Below the pieces are notes generated by a model. That model saw only the letters and a program-made list of their open reading frames with translations, had not been told where the DNA came from and did no database searches. A DNA stretch of 64,000 nt from an uncultured Myroides sp. (GTDB lineage Bacteria > Bacteroidota > Bacteroidia > Flavobacteriales > Flavobacteriaceae). The DNA lies in NCBI GenBank assembly GCA_913777665.1, contig CAJYTF010000033.1, positions 27,233-91,232 of the forward strand. Direction: 5' to 3'. The translations under genes and the position numbers were made by a program. Below are positions 20,217-30,694 of the stretch, in pieces (position 1 is the first letter of the stretch; every line of letters starts with the position of its first letter).

Positions 20217-20306
20217 GTTATGTTTATGTGTTTAAGTATAAAAACCAAATTGTTAAAGAAAGTATAAAAATAACTAAATAACCTATAACTAAGTTCATTT
20301 TAAAAG

Positions 20307-20341
20307 AAAAACTCCGATTGAAATTTCAATCGGAGTTTTTT
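20307..20341. terminator. Terminator hairpin downstream of the M16 gene
   Basis: AAAAACTCCGATTGAAATTTCAATCGGAGTTTTTT. Confidence 0.6.
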
Positions 20342-20357
20342 GTTGATTTGTATAAAA

Positions 20358-23171
20358 CTATTTTTTAGCAGTTTCTGGTTTTAATACCGCAATAACACGG
20401 TTTTTAGTCAGATACTTTTTAGCGACATCCTGAACGTCTTTCGCTGTTAAAGCTTTTAAGTTCTTTTCGAAATCTAAAGCTTTTTCCGGATTTTCTTGTT
20501 CGTTAAATGCTTTAAGCATAACGTTTAACCAATAGCTGTTTTCTTTTAAAGATTTGGTGTAATCGGTCATTTCACCTTCTTTAAATTTGTTTAAATCTGC
20601 TGCTTCTGGTCCGTTTTGCTGAATTTTCTCAACTTCTTTTAAAGTCAATTCAATTAATTTGTCAGCGTCTTTTGGATTTGTAGGATACGAAATAGAGAAG
20701 TTGTATGAACCATAAGGTAATTTGCTTAAACCGCCTTGAGCACCGGCACCATAAACGCCACCTTCTTTTTCACGTAATTCTTCGATTAACTTAATAGTTA
20801 AAATTTCTCCTAAAGCTTCCATTGCTAAATTTTCTTTTGCAGAATAGGTTGTTTCACCAGCGTAAGAAATTCTAACGGTAGCTTTATCGTCGTTTCCTTT
20901 GAAAACCTCTTTTTTATGAACACCAGTTTTACCACGGAAACCTGTATCTTTAAATGTTTCTTTACGGTTTAAAGCTGGTAACGAAGCTAAGTATTTTTCA
21001 GAGAACGTTTTCATTTGCTCGTCGGTTACGTTTCCAACAAAGTAAAATTCAAAGTCGCTTGCATCAGCAAAACGCTCTTTAAACAGTTCGTATGCTTTTT
21101 TGTAATCTGTGTTATCCCAATCTTTTTCAGTAGGAATTGGCGATGAATAACGTGCATTGTGTCCGTACATGAAATCAGAAACTTCAATTTGGAAAAATAC
21201 TTCAGGCATAGCCATAATGTTTGCCATGTAAGATTTTGTTTTGTTCTTTTCAGATTCAAACGCTTTTTCATCATAATTTAAATCAGTGAAATACGCATGA
21301 ACAGATTGGAACAGGAATTCTAAATCTTTTGGAGTTGCATTTCCAGAGAAACCTTCTGTGATACCACCAACAAATGGTGAAACACGGTACAATTTACCTG
21401 TATTGAATTTAGTTAACGCATTTTGATCCATACCAGCAATACCTGCCTGTGGCACAGCGCTTGATGCATGTTGCGTTTTCTTATATGTATCGTTGTCTAA
21501 TAAATTAGATCCACCAAAACTTCTTGCACCAAATAAAATTTCGTCGTTTTTAAAGTCAGTTTTTTTGTACGTTACTTTTGCACCGTTTGATAGCGTCAAC
21601 GTTGTTGTTCCTAATTTATCGTTTTTGGTTGTATTGGTAACTTTACCAGGTTTAATTTCGTTACGAATTAACGATTCTGCAACAACTGCATCTTCGTAAG
21701 GTGTAATTTCTACTTTTGATACATCTAAAGCCGCTAAAACATCTTTTTCGGTAGGTGTTTTTAAACCTTCTTTTTCAGGTCCGGTTAAAATAATTACACG
21801 GTTTTCGTCTTTAATGTACGATTGAATTACGTTGTTAACATCTTTTAATGTAATGGTAGGTAGTAATTCTTTTGCTAAATTGTACTCATAAGAGATTGAT
21901 GGCATTGCTTCCCCTTCTAAAAAGTGACTTTGGTAAATACCTAAATATCTTGATGAATTGTTTTTATCGCGATCGTTAAATGCTTTTTCGTAGTAAGCTA
22001 ATGTTTCCGTTTTAGCACGATCTAATTCCGATTGTGTAAATCCGAATTTTCTTGCGCGCTCATTTTCAATTGCTAAAACTCTTAAAGCTTCTAACTGCTT
22101 GTCTTCAGCCGTCATTGCTCTTGATTGAAAAGCTTCTTTACCACGACCTAACAATCCGCCATGAAAGCTGTATCCATAAACAAATGGTGGAGTAGGGCTG
22201 TTGGTATATTCTTCTAAACGAGCATTTAACATACTTGAGAATAAGTTATCAATAAAGTCGGTTTTATAATCGCCAACGGTTGTAGATGGTTTTGGCGTTC
22301 CTTGATCTTTATAGTAAATTTCTACGTTAGAAGAAGTTGCTTCTTTATCGGTATTGATAGATACAAAAGTTTCTTTGTGGTTAGGAATTTCAAATTCTTT
22401 ACGCTCTTTTGGATTTGCCGGATTTTTGTATTTACCGAAATGGCTTTTAATTTTGCCTTCCATTTCATTCACGTCAATATCCCCCACAACAATAACCGCC
22501 ATTAAGTTTGGACGGTACCAATCTTTATAAAACTGACGAATTTCTTCGTGTTTAAATGTCTCTAAATTTTCTTTGGTACCAATAGGTAAACGTTTTGCGT
22601 ATAACGAATTGTGAAGCATTTTTGGTAAATAGTTCTTCATCATACGTTCGTTTGCACCTAAACGCGTACGGTATTCTTCAATAACAACACCACGCTCGTC
22701 GTCTATATCTTTACTTTCTAAATTAGCATTAAAAGCCCAATCTTCTAAAATTTGGAAACCTTTGTCTAATTTCACTGGATCGTCTGAAGGAATTGGTAAG
22801 AAATAAACCGTTTCGTCAAAACTTGTGTACGCATTTAAATGCTGACCAAATTTTACACCGATACTTTGCAGGTAGCTGATTAATTCGTTTTTAGGGAACG
22901 TTTTTGTTCCGTTAAAAACCATGTGTTCCATAAAGTGCGCCAAACCAACTTGTTTGTCGGTTTCTAAGATAGATCCGGCATTTAAAACCATGCGTAAATC
23001 TACTTTTTTCTCTGGTTTTGCGTTTTTACGGATATAGTACGTTAAACCGTTTTCTAATTTGGCAATGCGAACATCGGGATCATTTGGAATTTTTTGGTTT
23101 AAATCTGCAACTTGTGCCCAAAGTGATGCAGGTAAGATCAAAAGACCTAAAGTAATTTTTTTTAAGTTCAT
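20358..23171 (-). CDS. M16 family metallopeptidase (pitrilysin-like, two-lobed)
   Basis: GLAHFMEHMVFNGTKTFP (HxxEH) with downstream Glu region; ~940 aa with a second M16 half. Confidence 0.93.
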   Translation of the reverse strand: MNLKKITLGLLILPASLWAQVADLNQKIPNDPDVRIAKLENGLTYYIRKNAKPEKKVDLRMVLNAGSILETDKQVGLAHFMEHMVFNGTKTFPKNELISYLQSIGVKFGQHLNAYTSFDETVYFLPIPSDDPVKLDKGFQILEDWAFNANLESKDIDDERGVVIEEYRTRLGANERMMKNYLPKMLHNSLYAKRLPIGTKENLETFKHEEIRQFYKDWYRPNLMAVIVVGDIDVNEMEGKIKSHFGKYKNPANPKERKEFEIPNHKETFVSINTDKEATSSNVEIYYKDQGTPKPSTTVGDYKTDFIDNLFSSMLNARLEEYTNSPTPPFVYGYSFHGGLLGRGKEAFQSRAMTAEDKQLEALRVLAIENERARKFGFTQSELDRAKTETLAYYEKAFNDRDKNNSSRYLGIYQSHFLEGEAMPSISYEYNLAKELLPTITLKDVNNVIQSYIKDENRVIILTGPEKEGLKTPTEKDVLAALDVSKVEITPYEDAVVAESLIRNEIKPGKVTNTTKNDKLGTTTLTLSNGAKVTYKKTDFKNDEILFGARSFGGSNLLDNDTYKKTQHASSAVPQAGIAGMDQNALTKFNTGKLYRVSPFVGGITEGFSGNATPKDLEFLFQSVHAYFTDLNYDEKAFESEKNKTKSYMANIMAMPEVFFQIEVSDFMYGHNARYSSPIPTEKDWDNTDYKKAYELFKERFADASDFEFYFVGNVTDEQMKTFSEKYLASLPALNRKETFKDTGFRGKTGVHKKEVFKGNDDKATVRISYAGETTYSAKENLAMEALGEILTIKLIEELREKEGGVYGAGAQGGLSKLPYGSYNFSISYPTNPKDADKLIELTLKEVEKIQQNGPEAADLNKFKEGEMTDYTKSLKENSYWLNVMLKAFNEQENPEKALDFEKNLKALTAKDVQDVAKKYLTKNRVIAVLKPETAKK

Positions 23172-23252
23172 TTGTGGTGTTTTAAATTTCTCAAAAATAT
23201 AAACAATTATTTTAAAACAAAATTAGAAACTAATAAGAAAGTGTTAAAAAAC

Positions 23253-23284
23253 AAAAAAGACTTTCTAAATTGAAAGTCTTTTTA
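23253..23284. terminator. Terminator of the aromatic amino acid hydroxylase gene
   Basis: AAAAAAGACTTTCTAAATTGAAAGTCTTTTT. Confidence 0.7.
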
Positions 23285-23293
23285 AGAAAAATA

Positions 23294-25027
23294 CTATAAT
23301 AAATTTAAACCGTTGGTAACTAAATGTGCTATTTCGGGTCTGTCTGTTTTTACTTTTAATAAATGATTTAATGCTTTGTCGTAAAGATCTAAATTGTTTT
23401 GCTTGGTTAATTCTACGATTTCTAAAGATAATAACCAATCTTGTGGATGATTTTGTATCAAATCAGATAAAATAACCTCTAAATCTTCGGTTGAATTTTG
23501 TTCGCGATGCATTCTTACTTTTTCGTACAGATTTTCTAAAGCAACGCGTTCATCATTCTTTTTAGATTTTATGGTTTTGGTTGATGGAACATGCGTGATC
23601 ATATCAAAACTTTTAATATCAGCTGGTCCTGAAAAAGCCGAAACTATTTTCTTGCCCACAGCCATGTCATAAGTTCCCCATTCTGGTTGAAACAACACGG
23701 TATCATTGTGCGTAACCGTACAGTTTTTAAAGCTGATGATGATGATTTCACCTTGAAGATTTCTTGATCCTGTGATAATTTCACCCGATACTTTAATATC
23801 ACCTTCAAATTCTAGTTCAATATGTTTACCTTCATATATATTGTATGCCTGCAAATCGCGCGGACTCATATCTTCTATGGTAAGATTGATGTTCTTTAGA
23901 CGACCAATAGGGCTTCCAAACCCTTCAGAATGATATTCCGTTCCGTGATTTACTAGTTCTTTTTCGCGGTAAGATAAAGCTGTTTTTCCTGTTGTTTGAA
24001 TGTAAACGGGCTTTCCTTCATCTTCAATTACATTTGTGAAAACACCCGAAATCTGCAAACCTGTAGAAAGTTCAATAGTTCCCAATGCTTTAGACTGAAT
24101 CAGTTTTTTAATACCGCTTAAGCCACCGGTACGTAATGCCATTTTGTTAGCAAATTCTTCTAAAACCATGCTTAATTCTGCGAAATCTTTTGTTACATAT
24201 AATTGAGGTTGCGGTTTGGTAATATCGAAACCTTGATAAGCAGCTTCTATACTATAAGGTAGTTTTTCAACTTTATCTGTCATACACCATTCGCTTTCAC
24301 CAATAGATGATAACAAACCGGCACCATATATTTTTGGATTTTCAACAGTTCCTATTAAACCGTATTCAACAGTCCACCAATGTAAATTACGAATTAATGC
24401 CATTTCCGATGGTTCTGTTGATTTCGCTTGTAATTCATCAACTTTAGATCGAATTCTAACCAGTTCGCTTTTCGGAGTTCCTTCTGCTTCTTCTAAAATA
24501 GATAATTCACGGATTGCTTCGTAAATTTCGTAATCATGTGCAGATGAAATAGCTTTGCAGCCAATTTCACCGAATCTGCGTAAATATTCTGCATATTCCG
24601 GATTAGCAATGATAGGAGCGTGACCGGCACCTTCGTGAATAATATCCGGAGCAGGTGTGTATTCAATATTTTCCAACTGACGAATATCTGAAGCGATGAC
24701 CAACACATTATATGCCTGAAACTCCATAAACGCATTCGGTGGAATAAAACCATCAACAGCAACAGCAGCCCAGCCAATTTCCTTTAAAATACGGTTCATA
24801 CCATACATACTAGGGATGCTTTCGATTGAAATTCCTGTTTTTTGTAAACCATCTAAGTAAGAAGAATGTGCAACTTTAGATAAATAATCCACATTTTTAC
24901 GCATTACGTAACGCCACACCGCTTGATTAATCGGAGAGTATTCCTCGTAATTCTGTGGTTTAATAAACTGTTTAAGGTGTTTAGGTAAACGATCAATTAA
25001 CGGATTGGTTTCAAAATGCTCGTTCAT
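23294..25027 (-). CDS. Aromatic amino acid hydroxylase (phenylalanine-4-hydroxylase-like) with long C-terminal extension
   Basis: APDIIHEGAGHAPIIANPEYAEYLRRFGEIG (Fe ligands HxxxGH), HWWTVEYGLIG, GAGLLSSIGE. Start at MNEHFETNPL preferred over the track start. Confidence 0.9.
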   Translation of the reverse strand: MNEHFETNPLIDRLPKHLKQFIKPQNYEEYSPINQAVWRYVMRKNVDYLSKVAHSSYLDGLQKTGISIESIPSMYGMNRILKEIGWAAVAVDGFIPPNAFMEFQAYNVLVIASDIRQLENIEYTPAPDIIHEGAGHAPIIANPEYAEYLRRFGEIGCKAISSAHDYEIYEAIRELSILEEAEGTPKSELVRIRSKVDELQAKSTEPSEMALIRNLHWWTVEYGLIGTVENPKIYGAGLLSSIGESEWCMTDKVEKLPYSIEAAYQGFDITKPQPQLYVTKDFAELSMVLEEFANKMALRTGGLSGIKKLIQSKALGTIELSTGLQISGVFTNVIEDEGKPVYIQTTGKTALSYREKELVNHGTEYHSEGFGSPIGRLKNINLTIEDMSPRDLQAYNIYEGKHIELEFEGDIKVSGEIITGSRNLQGEIIIISFKNCTVTHNDTVLFQPEWGTYDMAVGKKIVSAFSGPADIKSFDMITHVPSTKTIKSKKNDERVALENLYEKVRMHREQNSTEDLEVILSDLIQNHPQDWLLSLEIVELTKQNNLDLYDKALNHLLKVKTDRPEIAHLVTNGLNLL

Positions 25028-25217
25028 ATTTATTGTTGTTAGTATATTTAATAAGTTTCTGATTTTCAAAAATAGTGTATTTTTATTACTTTTCAATAAT
25101 TAAAACACCTAATTGAAATGTGTTAAAAAAAGCATTTTTTTTTAGGAAGTATTGTTTTTTAAAAATTAATACTTAAATTAGCCTTGTAAATTAACAATAA
25201 AATAATATAAATCTATT

Positions 25218-25922
25218 ATGAAAAAAGTATTTTTATCTTTAGCAACAATTGCATTTGTTGCTGCAGGGTCTTTAACAGTAACTTCTTGCGGAGGTGATGA
25301 TTCAGTTACACCAACACCACCACCACCACCACCGGGATTAACTGAAAATTTTGTTCAAATTCAAGATACAAAATCAGAATTAAACTTTACTTGGTTAGGG
25401 TATGAAAGTAATGCTGCTGTAGAAGGTGCTGACTTTTTAGAGCAAGCTTTAAATCCAAGTGATCCATCAAAATTATATGTTGTATGGAGATTCACCACAA
25501 TGACAGAAGATTCAGAAGAACCGGAATCAGTTGTTATTAACTGGTTTGCTACAGAAGTAGACCAAACTCAAACAGGAAATGCAAGATACAAATTGCCCTT
25601 TACAACAGGTTCTGGAACTGTGCGTTTACAAGCAGCAGCAGCTATTGGTGATACTCAATATCAAGAAGGAGATTCAGATGAGTTAACATTAGAATTAGGA
25701 GATAACTTCTCTTATACTGATGGATCAGAGAATATCGATATGACATTAAAAGGAACTTTAGAAGGAATTACCTTTGACATGGATATTGATCATGCATTAG
25801 ATATGCTATACTATATTGATGTTGATGCGTCTGCTGCAAAGGGTATTAATAAAAATAATAATGTAAATTTCAAGGCTGAAAAAGCTGGAAAAGTTTCTAC
25901 ATTAGGATTTTCTAGAAAATAA
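25218..25922 (+). CDS. Hypothetical lipoprotein with poly-Pro linker
   Basis: MKKVFLSLATIAFVAAGSLTVTSCGGDD lipobox, then PTPPPPPPG. Confidence 0.7.
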   Translation: MKKVFLSLATIAFVAAGSLTVTSCGGDDSVTPTPPPPPPGLTENFVQIQDTKSELNFTWLGYESNAAVEGADFLEQALNPSDPSKLYVVWRFTTMTEDSEEPESVVINWFATEVDQTQTGNARYKLPFTTGSGTVRLQAAAAIGDTQYQEGDSDELTLELGDNFSYTDGSENIDMTLKGTLEGITFDMDIDHALDMLYYIDVDASAAKGINKNNNVNFKAEKAGKVSTLGFSRK

Positions 25923-25994
25923 TAAAATATTATTATTTTAAATAAAACAACCGCTATATATCGGTTTTTTTATTTGCTTATTTTTTTTAATTGC

Positions 25995-26528
25995 TTATCT
26001 CTTTAATTTTTCAATTGTTTTGTCTTTTTGAATTTCAGCTTCAGTATTAATTTTGTTAGTGGTTGCCGCTGCTTTTTCATTTACATTTTTTTGAGCTTGT
26101 TCAACTCTGTTTTCAACTTTATTAACTGCTTTTTCTACTTTCTTTTCTGTATTTTTTACAGTTGTTTTTGCAGCAGCACCAGCTTTGTTAACAGCAGCGG
26201 TAGCTTCTTGTTTAACTTCTTCTGCAGTAGAAATTGCTTCACCTTTTAAAGTTGCCAATGCAGCTTTAGCATCGTTTAATTTTTTAGTTGCAGCTTGTTT
26301 TTCTTCTACAGTTACAGCATTTTTCAATTCTGCTTCTGCTTCTTTAATTTTAGCATCTAAAGATTCAACTGTTTCAGCTACTTCTTCTTTTACAACGTTT
26401 AAAGTATCTTCAACTTTTTCTGTGATTGAATCTAATTTGTTGTCTAAATTTTCTTGTGCAGCATCTTTCTTACAAGATGTAAAAACTAATCCACCGATAA
26501 CTGCTAATGATAAAACGATTTTTTTCAT
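25995..26528 (-). CDS. Ala/Lys/Glu-rich amphipathic-helix lipoprotein
   Basis: MKKIVLSLAVIGGLVFTSCKKDAAQ lipobox followed by continuous AEEVKQEATAAVNKAGAAAK-type helix repeats. Confidence 0.65.
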   Translation of the reverse strand: MKKIVLSLAVIGGLVFTSCKKDAAQENLDNKLDSITEKVEDTLNVVKEEVAETVESLDAKIKEAEAELKNAVTVEEKQAATKKLNDAKAALATLKGEAISTAEEVKQEATAAVNKAGAAAKTTVKNTEKKVEKAVNKVENRVEQAQKNVNEKAAATTNKINTEAEIQKDKTIEKLKR

Positions 26529-26660
26529 AATAAATATTTTATTTAAATTTAAATGCAAAATAAAACAATTATTTTGAGTGTTTTTTAAAAAATCGAAAAA
26601 AAACTTTTAAAATACAACGTTTTATAAATGATTAGTATCTTTACAAGAATCAGAATGTTA

Positions 26661-27902
26661 TCAACTATGAAAAAAAATCTACTTCTCATTTTATTATTTC
26701 TGTCCGTAATTCCTGCGTTTTCTGCTGGTGATCCTTACTACATCAAGTCGGTCTCTTTCAATCAAGGGAATGAATCTCTTATTCCGATTTTTAGATTGAA
26801 TGAAAATTTTCGGTTTTCGTTTGATGATTTAATGGGAAGCGAAACCGATTATTACTACAAAATTGTGCATTGTACACGCGATTGGAAGCAATCTGATTTA
26901 AAAGTTACTGAATATTTAAGCGGAATGCAGAATTTACGAATTACTAGTTTTGAAACCTCATTTAATACCTTACAGGCTTTTGTTCACTATAAACTTTCGT
27001 TGCCAAACCGTGATACCAGGTTTTTGATTTCTGGAAACTATAAGATTGAAATTTATAATAACGTGAGCGAAAAAGTGATAGAACGCCGTTTTGTTTTGTA
27101 CGAAGATTTGGTTACGGTTTCTATGGAAATTAAAAAAACTCGAGATTTAAAGGTAGCAGCTACAAAGCAAAATGTTTATATGACGATTGATTTTGGAACT
27201 GCTGTACTGCAAAATCCAAAGCGAAATGTAAATGTCGTTTTGTTGCAAAACGGGCAATGGTACAATGCGTTAACGGGTTTAAGTCCGCAATATGTAATTG
27301 GAAATCAGTTTCAATATCAGTACGATCAAGAAACCAATTTTTGGGCGGGTAACGAATACCTTTTTTTTGATAACAGTGATATTAAAATGGTAACAAATAC
27401 GGTTGAAAAAATAACACGTCAAGATTTGTTCGAAATTACTTTAAGAGAGAGATATCCTTTGAAAGAAAGCAATTTTTATACTTTTTATCAGGATATAAAC
27501 GGTGGATTTAAACCAAGAAACGCTCTACGCGAAAATCACAATACCGAAGCCGATTATGCTTGGGTTTACTTTAATTATCATTTAGATAAATTGCCATCAT
27601 CTCAAAAATTATATATAGTGGGTATGTTTAATAATTACCAATTAAATAGCGATTACGAATTAAAGTTTAACGAAGAAACACAAACCTATACCACCGCATT
27701 GCTTTTAAAACAAGGATTTACTAACTACAAATACGTAATAGCAAACACCAACGGCAAAGTTTTAGAAGAGTTAAACCCCGACGGGAATTACTTTGAAACC
27801 GAAAACCAATACAATGCTTTGGTTTATTATAAGAACGATTCCGATCGTTACGAAAGAATCATTGGGCTTGGTAAAGCAGACAGCAAATTGATTACCAATT
27901 AA
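26661..27902 (+). CDS. DUF5103 protein (type IX secretion system plug protein-like)
   Basis: DPYYIKSVSFNQGNESLIPIFRLNENFRFSFDDLMGSETDYYYKIVHCTRDWKQSDL. Start placed at MKKNLLLILLFLSVIPAFS. Confidence 0.8.
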   Translation, partial: STMKKNLLLILLFLSVIPAFSAGDPYYIKSVSFNQGNESLIPIFRLNENFRFSFDDLMGSETDYYYKIVHCTRDWKQSDLKVTEYLSGMQNLRITSFETSFNTLQAFVHYKLSLPNRDTRFLISGNYKIEIYNNVSEKVIERRFVLYEDLVTVSMEIKKTRDLKVAATKQNVYMTIDFGTAVLQNPKRNVNVVLLQNGQWYNALTGLSPQYVIGNQFQYQYDQETNFWAGNEYLFFDNSDIKMVTNTVEKITRQDLFEITLRERYPLKESNFYTFYQDINGGFKPRNALRENHNTEADYAWVYFNYHLDKLPSSQKLYIVGMFNNYQLNSDYELKFNEETQTYTTALLLKQGFTNYKYVIANTNGKVLEELNPDGNYFETENQYNALVYYKNDSDRYERIIGLGKADSKLITN

Positions 27903-27936
27903 AAATTTATTCGTAATTTTGAATAAATTCTAAAAT

Positions 27937-28323
27937 ATGGTTTCAAAAATCACAAGAGGAATAAAAATTATTGTAAAAGTGCAGTATGTAAAACAAAGTT
28001 TGCATTTAAATAATCTTGTGAACTTTTTTAACTACGAAATTAGTATAGAAAACCAAGGGAACGATGTAGTGCAGCTTTTACGCAGATACTGGCTCATAAA
28101 AGATTCTTTTAATAATGATGAAGTGGTAGAAGGCGACGGCGTAATTGGTCAAAAACCAATTGTTAATCCAAACGAAACCTTCCAATACACATCAGGATCT
28201 TACATTTTAGGATTCATAGGCAGTATGCAGGGCTACTTTACCTTTGTTAATTTCAGCACATCGCAAATATTTCATGTAAGAATACCATTGTTTAATATGA
28301 GTGTTCCGTATATATTCAACTAA
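27937..28323 (+). CDS. apaG: ApaG domain protein
   Basis: NYEISIENQGNDVVQLLRRYWLIKDSFNNDEVVEGDGVIGQKPIVNPNETFQYTSG. Confidence 0.93.
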   Translation: MVSKITRGIKIIVKVQYVKQSLHLNNLVNFFNYEISIENQGNDVVQLLRRYWLIKDSFNNDEVVEGDGVIGQKPIVNPNETFQYTSGSYILGFIGSMQGYFTFVNFSTSQIFHVRIPLFNMSVPYIFN

Positions 28324-28334
28324 AAAAGAAAAAA

Positions 28335-29960
28335 ATGTCAACAGGATTTTTTAACGTTCCAGTGGCTGTAAACGAGCCGGTTAAAACGTATGCTCCGGGA
28401 AGTCCAGAGCGTGAACAAGTGCAAAAAGCATTTAAAGAAATGTATCAATCAACGGTTGATATTCCGTTATATATTGGTGGAAAAGAAGTAAGAACAGGAT
28501 CTACAAAAAATCTTTTTCCTCCGTTTGATCACCAACATCATTTAGGAACATACCATACAGCAACACAAGATTTAATTCAAGATGCAATTAACGCAGCTTT
28601 AGAAGCACGCGTAAAATGGTCGCAAATGGCATGGGAACACCGTGCATCGATCTTTTTAAAGGCAGCAGAATTAATCGCGGGTCCTTACCGTGCAAAATTA
28701 AACGCTGCTACAATGATTGCGCAAGGAAAAACAGTTCATCAGGCAGAAATTGATTCGGCTTGTGAATTGATCGATTTCTTACGCTTCAACGTGCAGTATA
28801 TGACCGAAATATACAAACAACAGCCTATTTCTGCAAAAGGAATTTGGAACAGAGTTGAGCAACGCCCGTTAGAAGGTTTTGTGTACGCAATTACACCGTT
28901 TAACTTTACAGCAATTGCAGGGAATTTACCGTCTTGTGTAGCAATGATGGGAAATGTTGTAGTTTGGAAACCGGCTGCAACACAAATTTATTCGGCAAAT
29001 GTAATTGTTGAAATTTTCAAAAAAGCAGGATTGCCAGATGGAGTTATCAATGTGATTTATGGTGATTCTTCTATGATTACGAATACTATTTTAGAGTCAG
29101 CTGATTTTGCAGGAATCCACTTTACAGGATCAACAGGCGTATTTAACGATTTCTGGAAAACTATTGGAAATAACATCCATAAATACAAAACATATCCACG
29201 TATTGTAGGAGAAACAGGTGGAAAAGATTTCGTTTGGGCACATCCATCATCAAATGCAAAAGAAGTAGCTACAGCATTATCTCGTGGTGCTTTTGAATAC
29301 CAAGGACAAAAATGTTCGGCAGCTTCTCGCGCTTATATCCCAGCATCTTTATGGGAAGAAATTAAAAACTACGTGATAGAAGATGTAAAATCTTTCAGAA
29401 TGGGATCTACCGAAGATATGAGCAACTTTGTATCAGCAGTAATTTCAGAAGGATCTTTCGATAAATTAGCAAAAGCAATCGATGACGCAAAAGCATCAAA
29501 CGAAGCAGAAATTGTTGTGGGTGGTGGTTACGATAAATCTAAAGGTTGGTTTATTGAGCCGACTGTGATTGTAACAACAAATCCAAAGTACGATACCATG
29601 GAGCGCGAATTGTTTGGTCCGGTTTTAACTGTTTATGTTTATGAAGATGATAAATGGGAAGATAGCTTGAAATTGGTTGACAGCACATCTGAATACGCGT
29701 TAACAGGAGCCATTTTCTCTGGGTGCCGTTATGCAATTGAAACAGCTACAAAAGCATTAGAAAACGCAGCGGGTAACTTCTACATTAACGATAAACCAAC
29801 AGGTGCAGTAGTAGGACAACAACCATTTGGTGGTGCAAGAGGATCGGGAACTAACGATAAAGCAGGTTCTATGATTAACTTATTGCGTTGGGTTTCGCCA
29901 CGTACAATTAAAGAAACATTTGTACCTGATACAGATTACAGATATCCGTTTTTAGGATAA
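28335..29960 (+). CDS. pruA: L-glutamate gamma-semialdehyde dehydrogenase (1-pyrroline-5-carboxylate dehydrogenase)
   Basis: VGETGGKDFVWAHPSSNAKEVATALSRGAFEYQGQKCSAASRAYIP (catalytic Cys). Confidence 0.95.
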   Translation: MSTGFFNVPVAVNEPVKTYAPGSPEREQVQKAFKEMYQSTVDIPLYIGGKEVRTGSTKNLFPPFDHQHHLGTYHTATQDLIQDAINAALEARVKWSQMAWEHRASIFLKAAELIAGPYRAKLNAATMIAQGKTVHQAEIDSACELIDFLRFNVQYMTEIYKQQPISAKGIWNRVEQRPLEGFVYAITPFNFTAIAGNLPSCVAMMGNVVVWKPAATQIYSANVIVEIFKKAGLPDGVINVIYGDSSMITNTILESADFAGIHFTGSTGVFNDFWKTIGNNIHKYKTYPRIVGETGGKDFVWAHPSSNAKEVATALSRGAFEYQGQKCSAASRAYIPASLWEEIKNYVIEDVKSFRMGSTEDMSNFVSAVISEGSFDKLAKAIDDAKASNEAEIVVGGGYDKSKGWFIEPTVIVTTNPKYDTMERELFGPVLTVYVYEDDKWEDSLKLVDSTSEYALTGAIFSGCRYAIETATKALENAAGNFYINDKPTGAVVGQQPFGGARGSGTNDKAGSMINLLRWVSPRTIKETFVPDTDYRYPFLG

Positions 29961-29966
29961 TATCAT

Positions 29967-29996
29967 AAAAAAACCAGCTTTTCAGCTGGTTTTTTT
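29967..29996 (+). terminator. pruA terminator (left copy of hairpin)
   Basis: AAAAAAACCAGCT-TTTC-AGCTGGTTTTTTT. Confidence 0.85.
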
Positions 29997-30164
29997 ATAT
30001 TTCTGTTTATCATTCACTTCCTGAGTCCGCTTCGCTTGCTAATGAGGGTTATTTGATACGGTTTATGTTTTTTAAACTTTAATTTTGTAATATTACCACA
30101 CGAAAAGATTCGTGCGGCAGCTGGGGAGCTATGATTATATTGATGATAAATAAAATTATATAAA

Positions 30165-30497
30165 ATGTATAAATTTTTGTTTTACAAGTTATATCTTTTT
30201 GCGAAAACGCAAGAACAAACAGTTCCCGTAAATTTTGGTTTTGTTGCACTTGCATCAATGTTTGAATTGTTGCATTTTGCAATAATAGCAGTGTTTTTTA
30301 AAATTGTAGGATTAGAAATCAATCTTATTAGTAAAGAAGTCTTTGTTGCATTAATATTTATCTTTGGTTTTTCGATAAATTATTTTCTTTTTATAAAATC
30401 TAAACTGATTTATAGAATTAATGAGGAATATCAGAAGCAAAATCGTACTATATGGAAAGACAACGTATTATTTTTTTCTTATATAATATTTATTTAG
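30165..30497 (+). CDS. Hypothetical small 2-3 TM protein in inserted islet
   Basis: MYKFLFYKLYLFAKTQEQTVPVNFGFVALASMFELLHFAIIAVFFKIVG...; intact ORF. Confidence 0.5.
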   Translation: MYKFLFYKLYLFAKTQEQTVPVNFGFVALASMFELLHFAIIAVFFKIVGLEINLISKEVFVALIFIFGFSINYFLFIKSKLIYRINEEYQKQNRTIWKDNVLFFSYIIFI

Positions 30498-30663
30498 TTA
30501 TGTTGCTTGAAGTATGGGTATATCAAAAGTGTAATGTGTAATTTTTGTTTTTTAGAGACTTAAGCAGTTACCAAATTTTATAGTGTGGGTAGTTTTACTA
30601 TCCTCCCACATCTTGTATAGATCCTCATCAATAGTATTAATATTTATTGTAATATATTAAAAC

Positions 30664-30691
30664 AAAAAACCAGCTGAAAAGCTGGTTTTTT
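30664..30691 (-). terminator. Terminator of AIM24-family gene (right copy of hairpin)
   Basis: AAAAAACCAGCT-GAAA-AGCTGGTTTTTT. Confidence 0.8.
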
Positions 30692-30694
30692 ATT

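Noticed and set aside
21026-21274. 82-aa ORF overlapping the M16 gene in another frame
   Set aside because: Same-strand frame-shifted shadow ORF inside a clearly coding M16 region.
25308-25338. (ACC)n tract as a phase-variation microsatellite
   Set aside because: A trinucleotide repeat in frame would only change the length of a Pro linker and would not switch expression.
26028-26577. Plus-strand ORFs antisense to the Ala-rich lipoprotein
   Set aside because: Low-complexity shadow ORFs arising from the Ala/Lys-rich codon composition.
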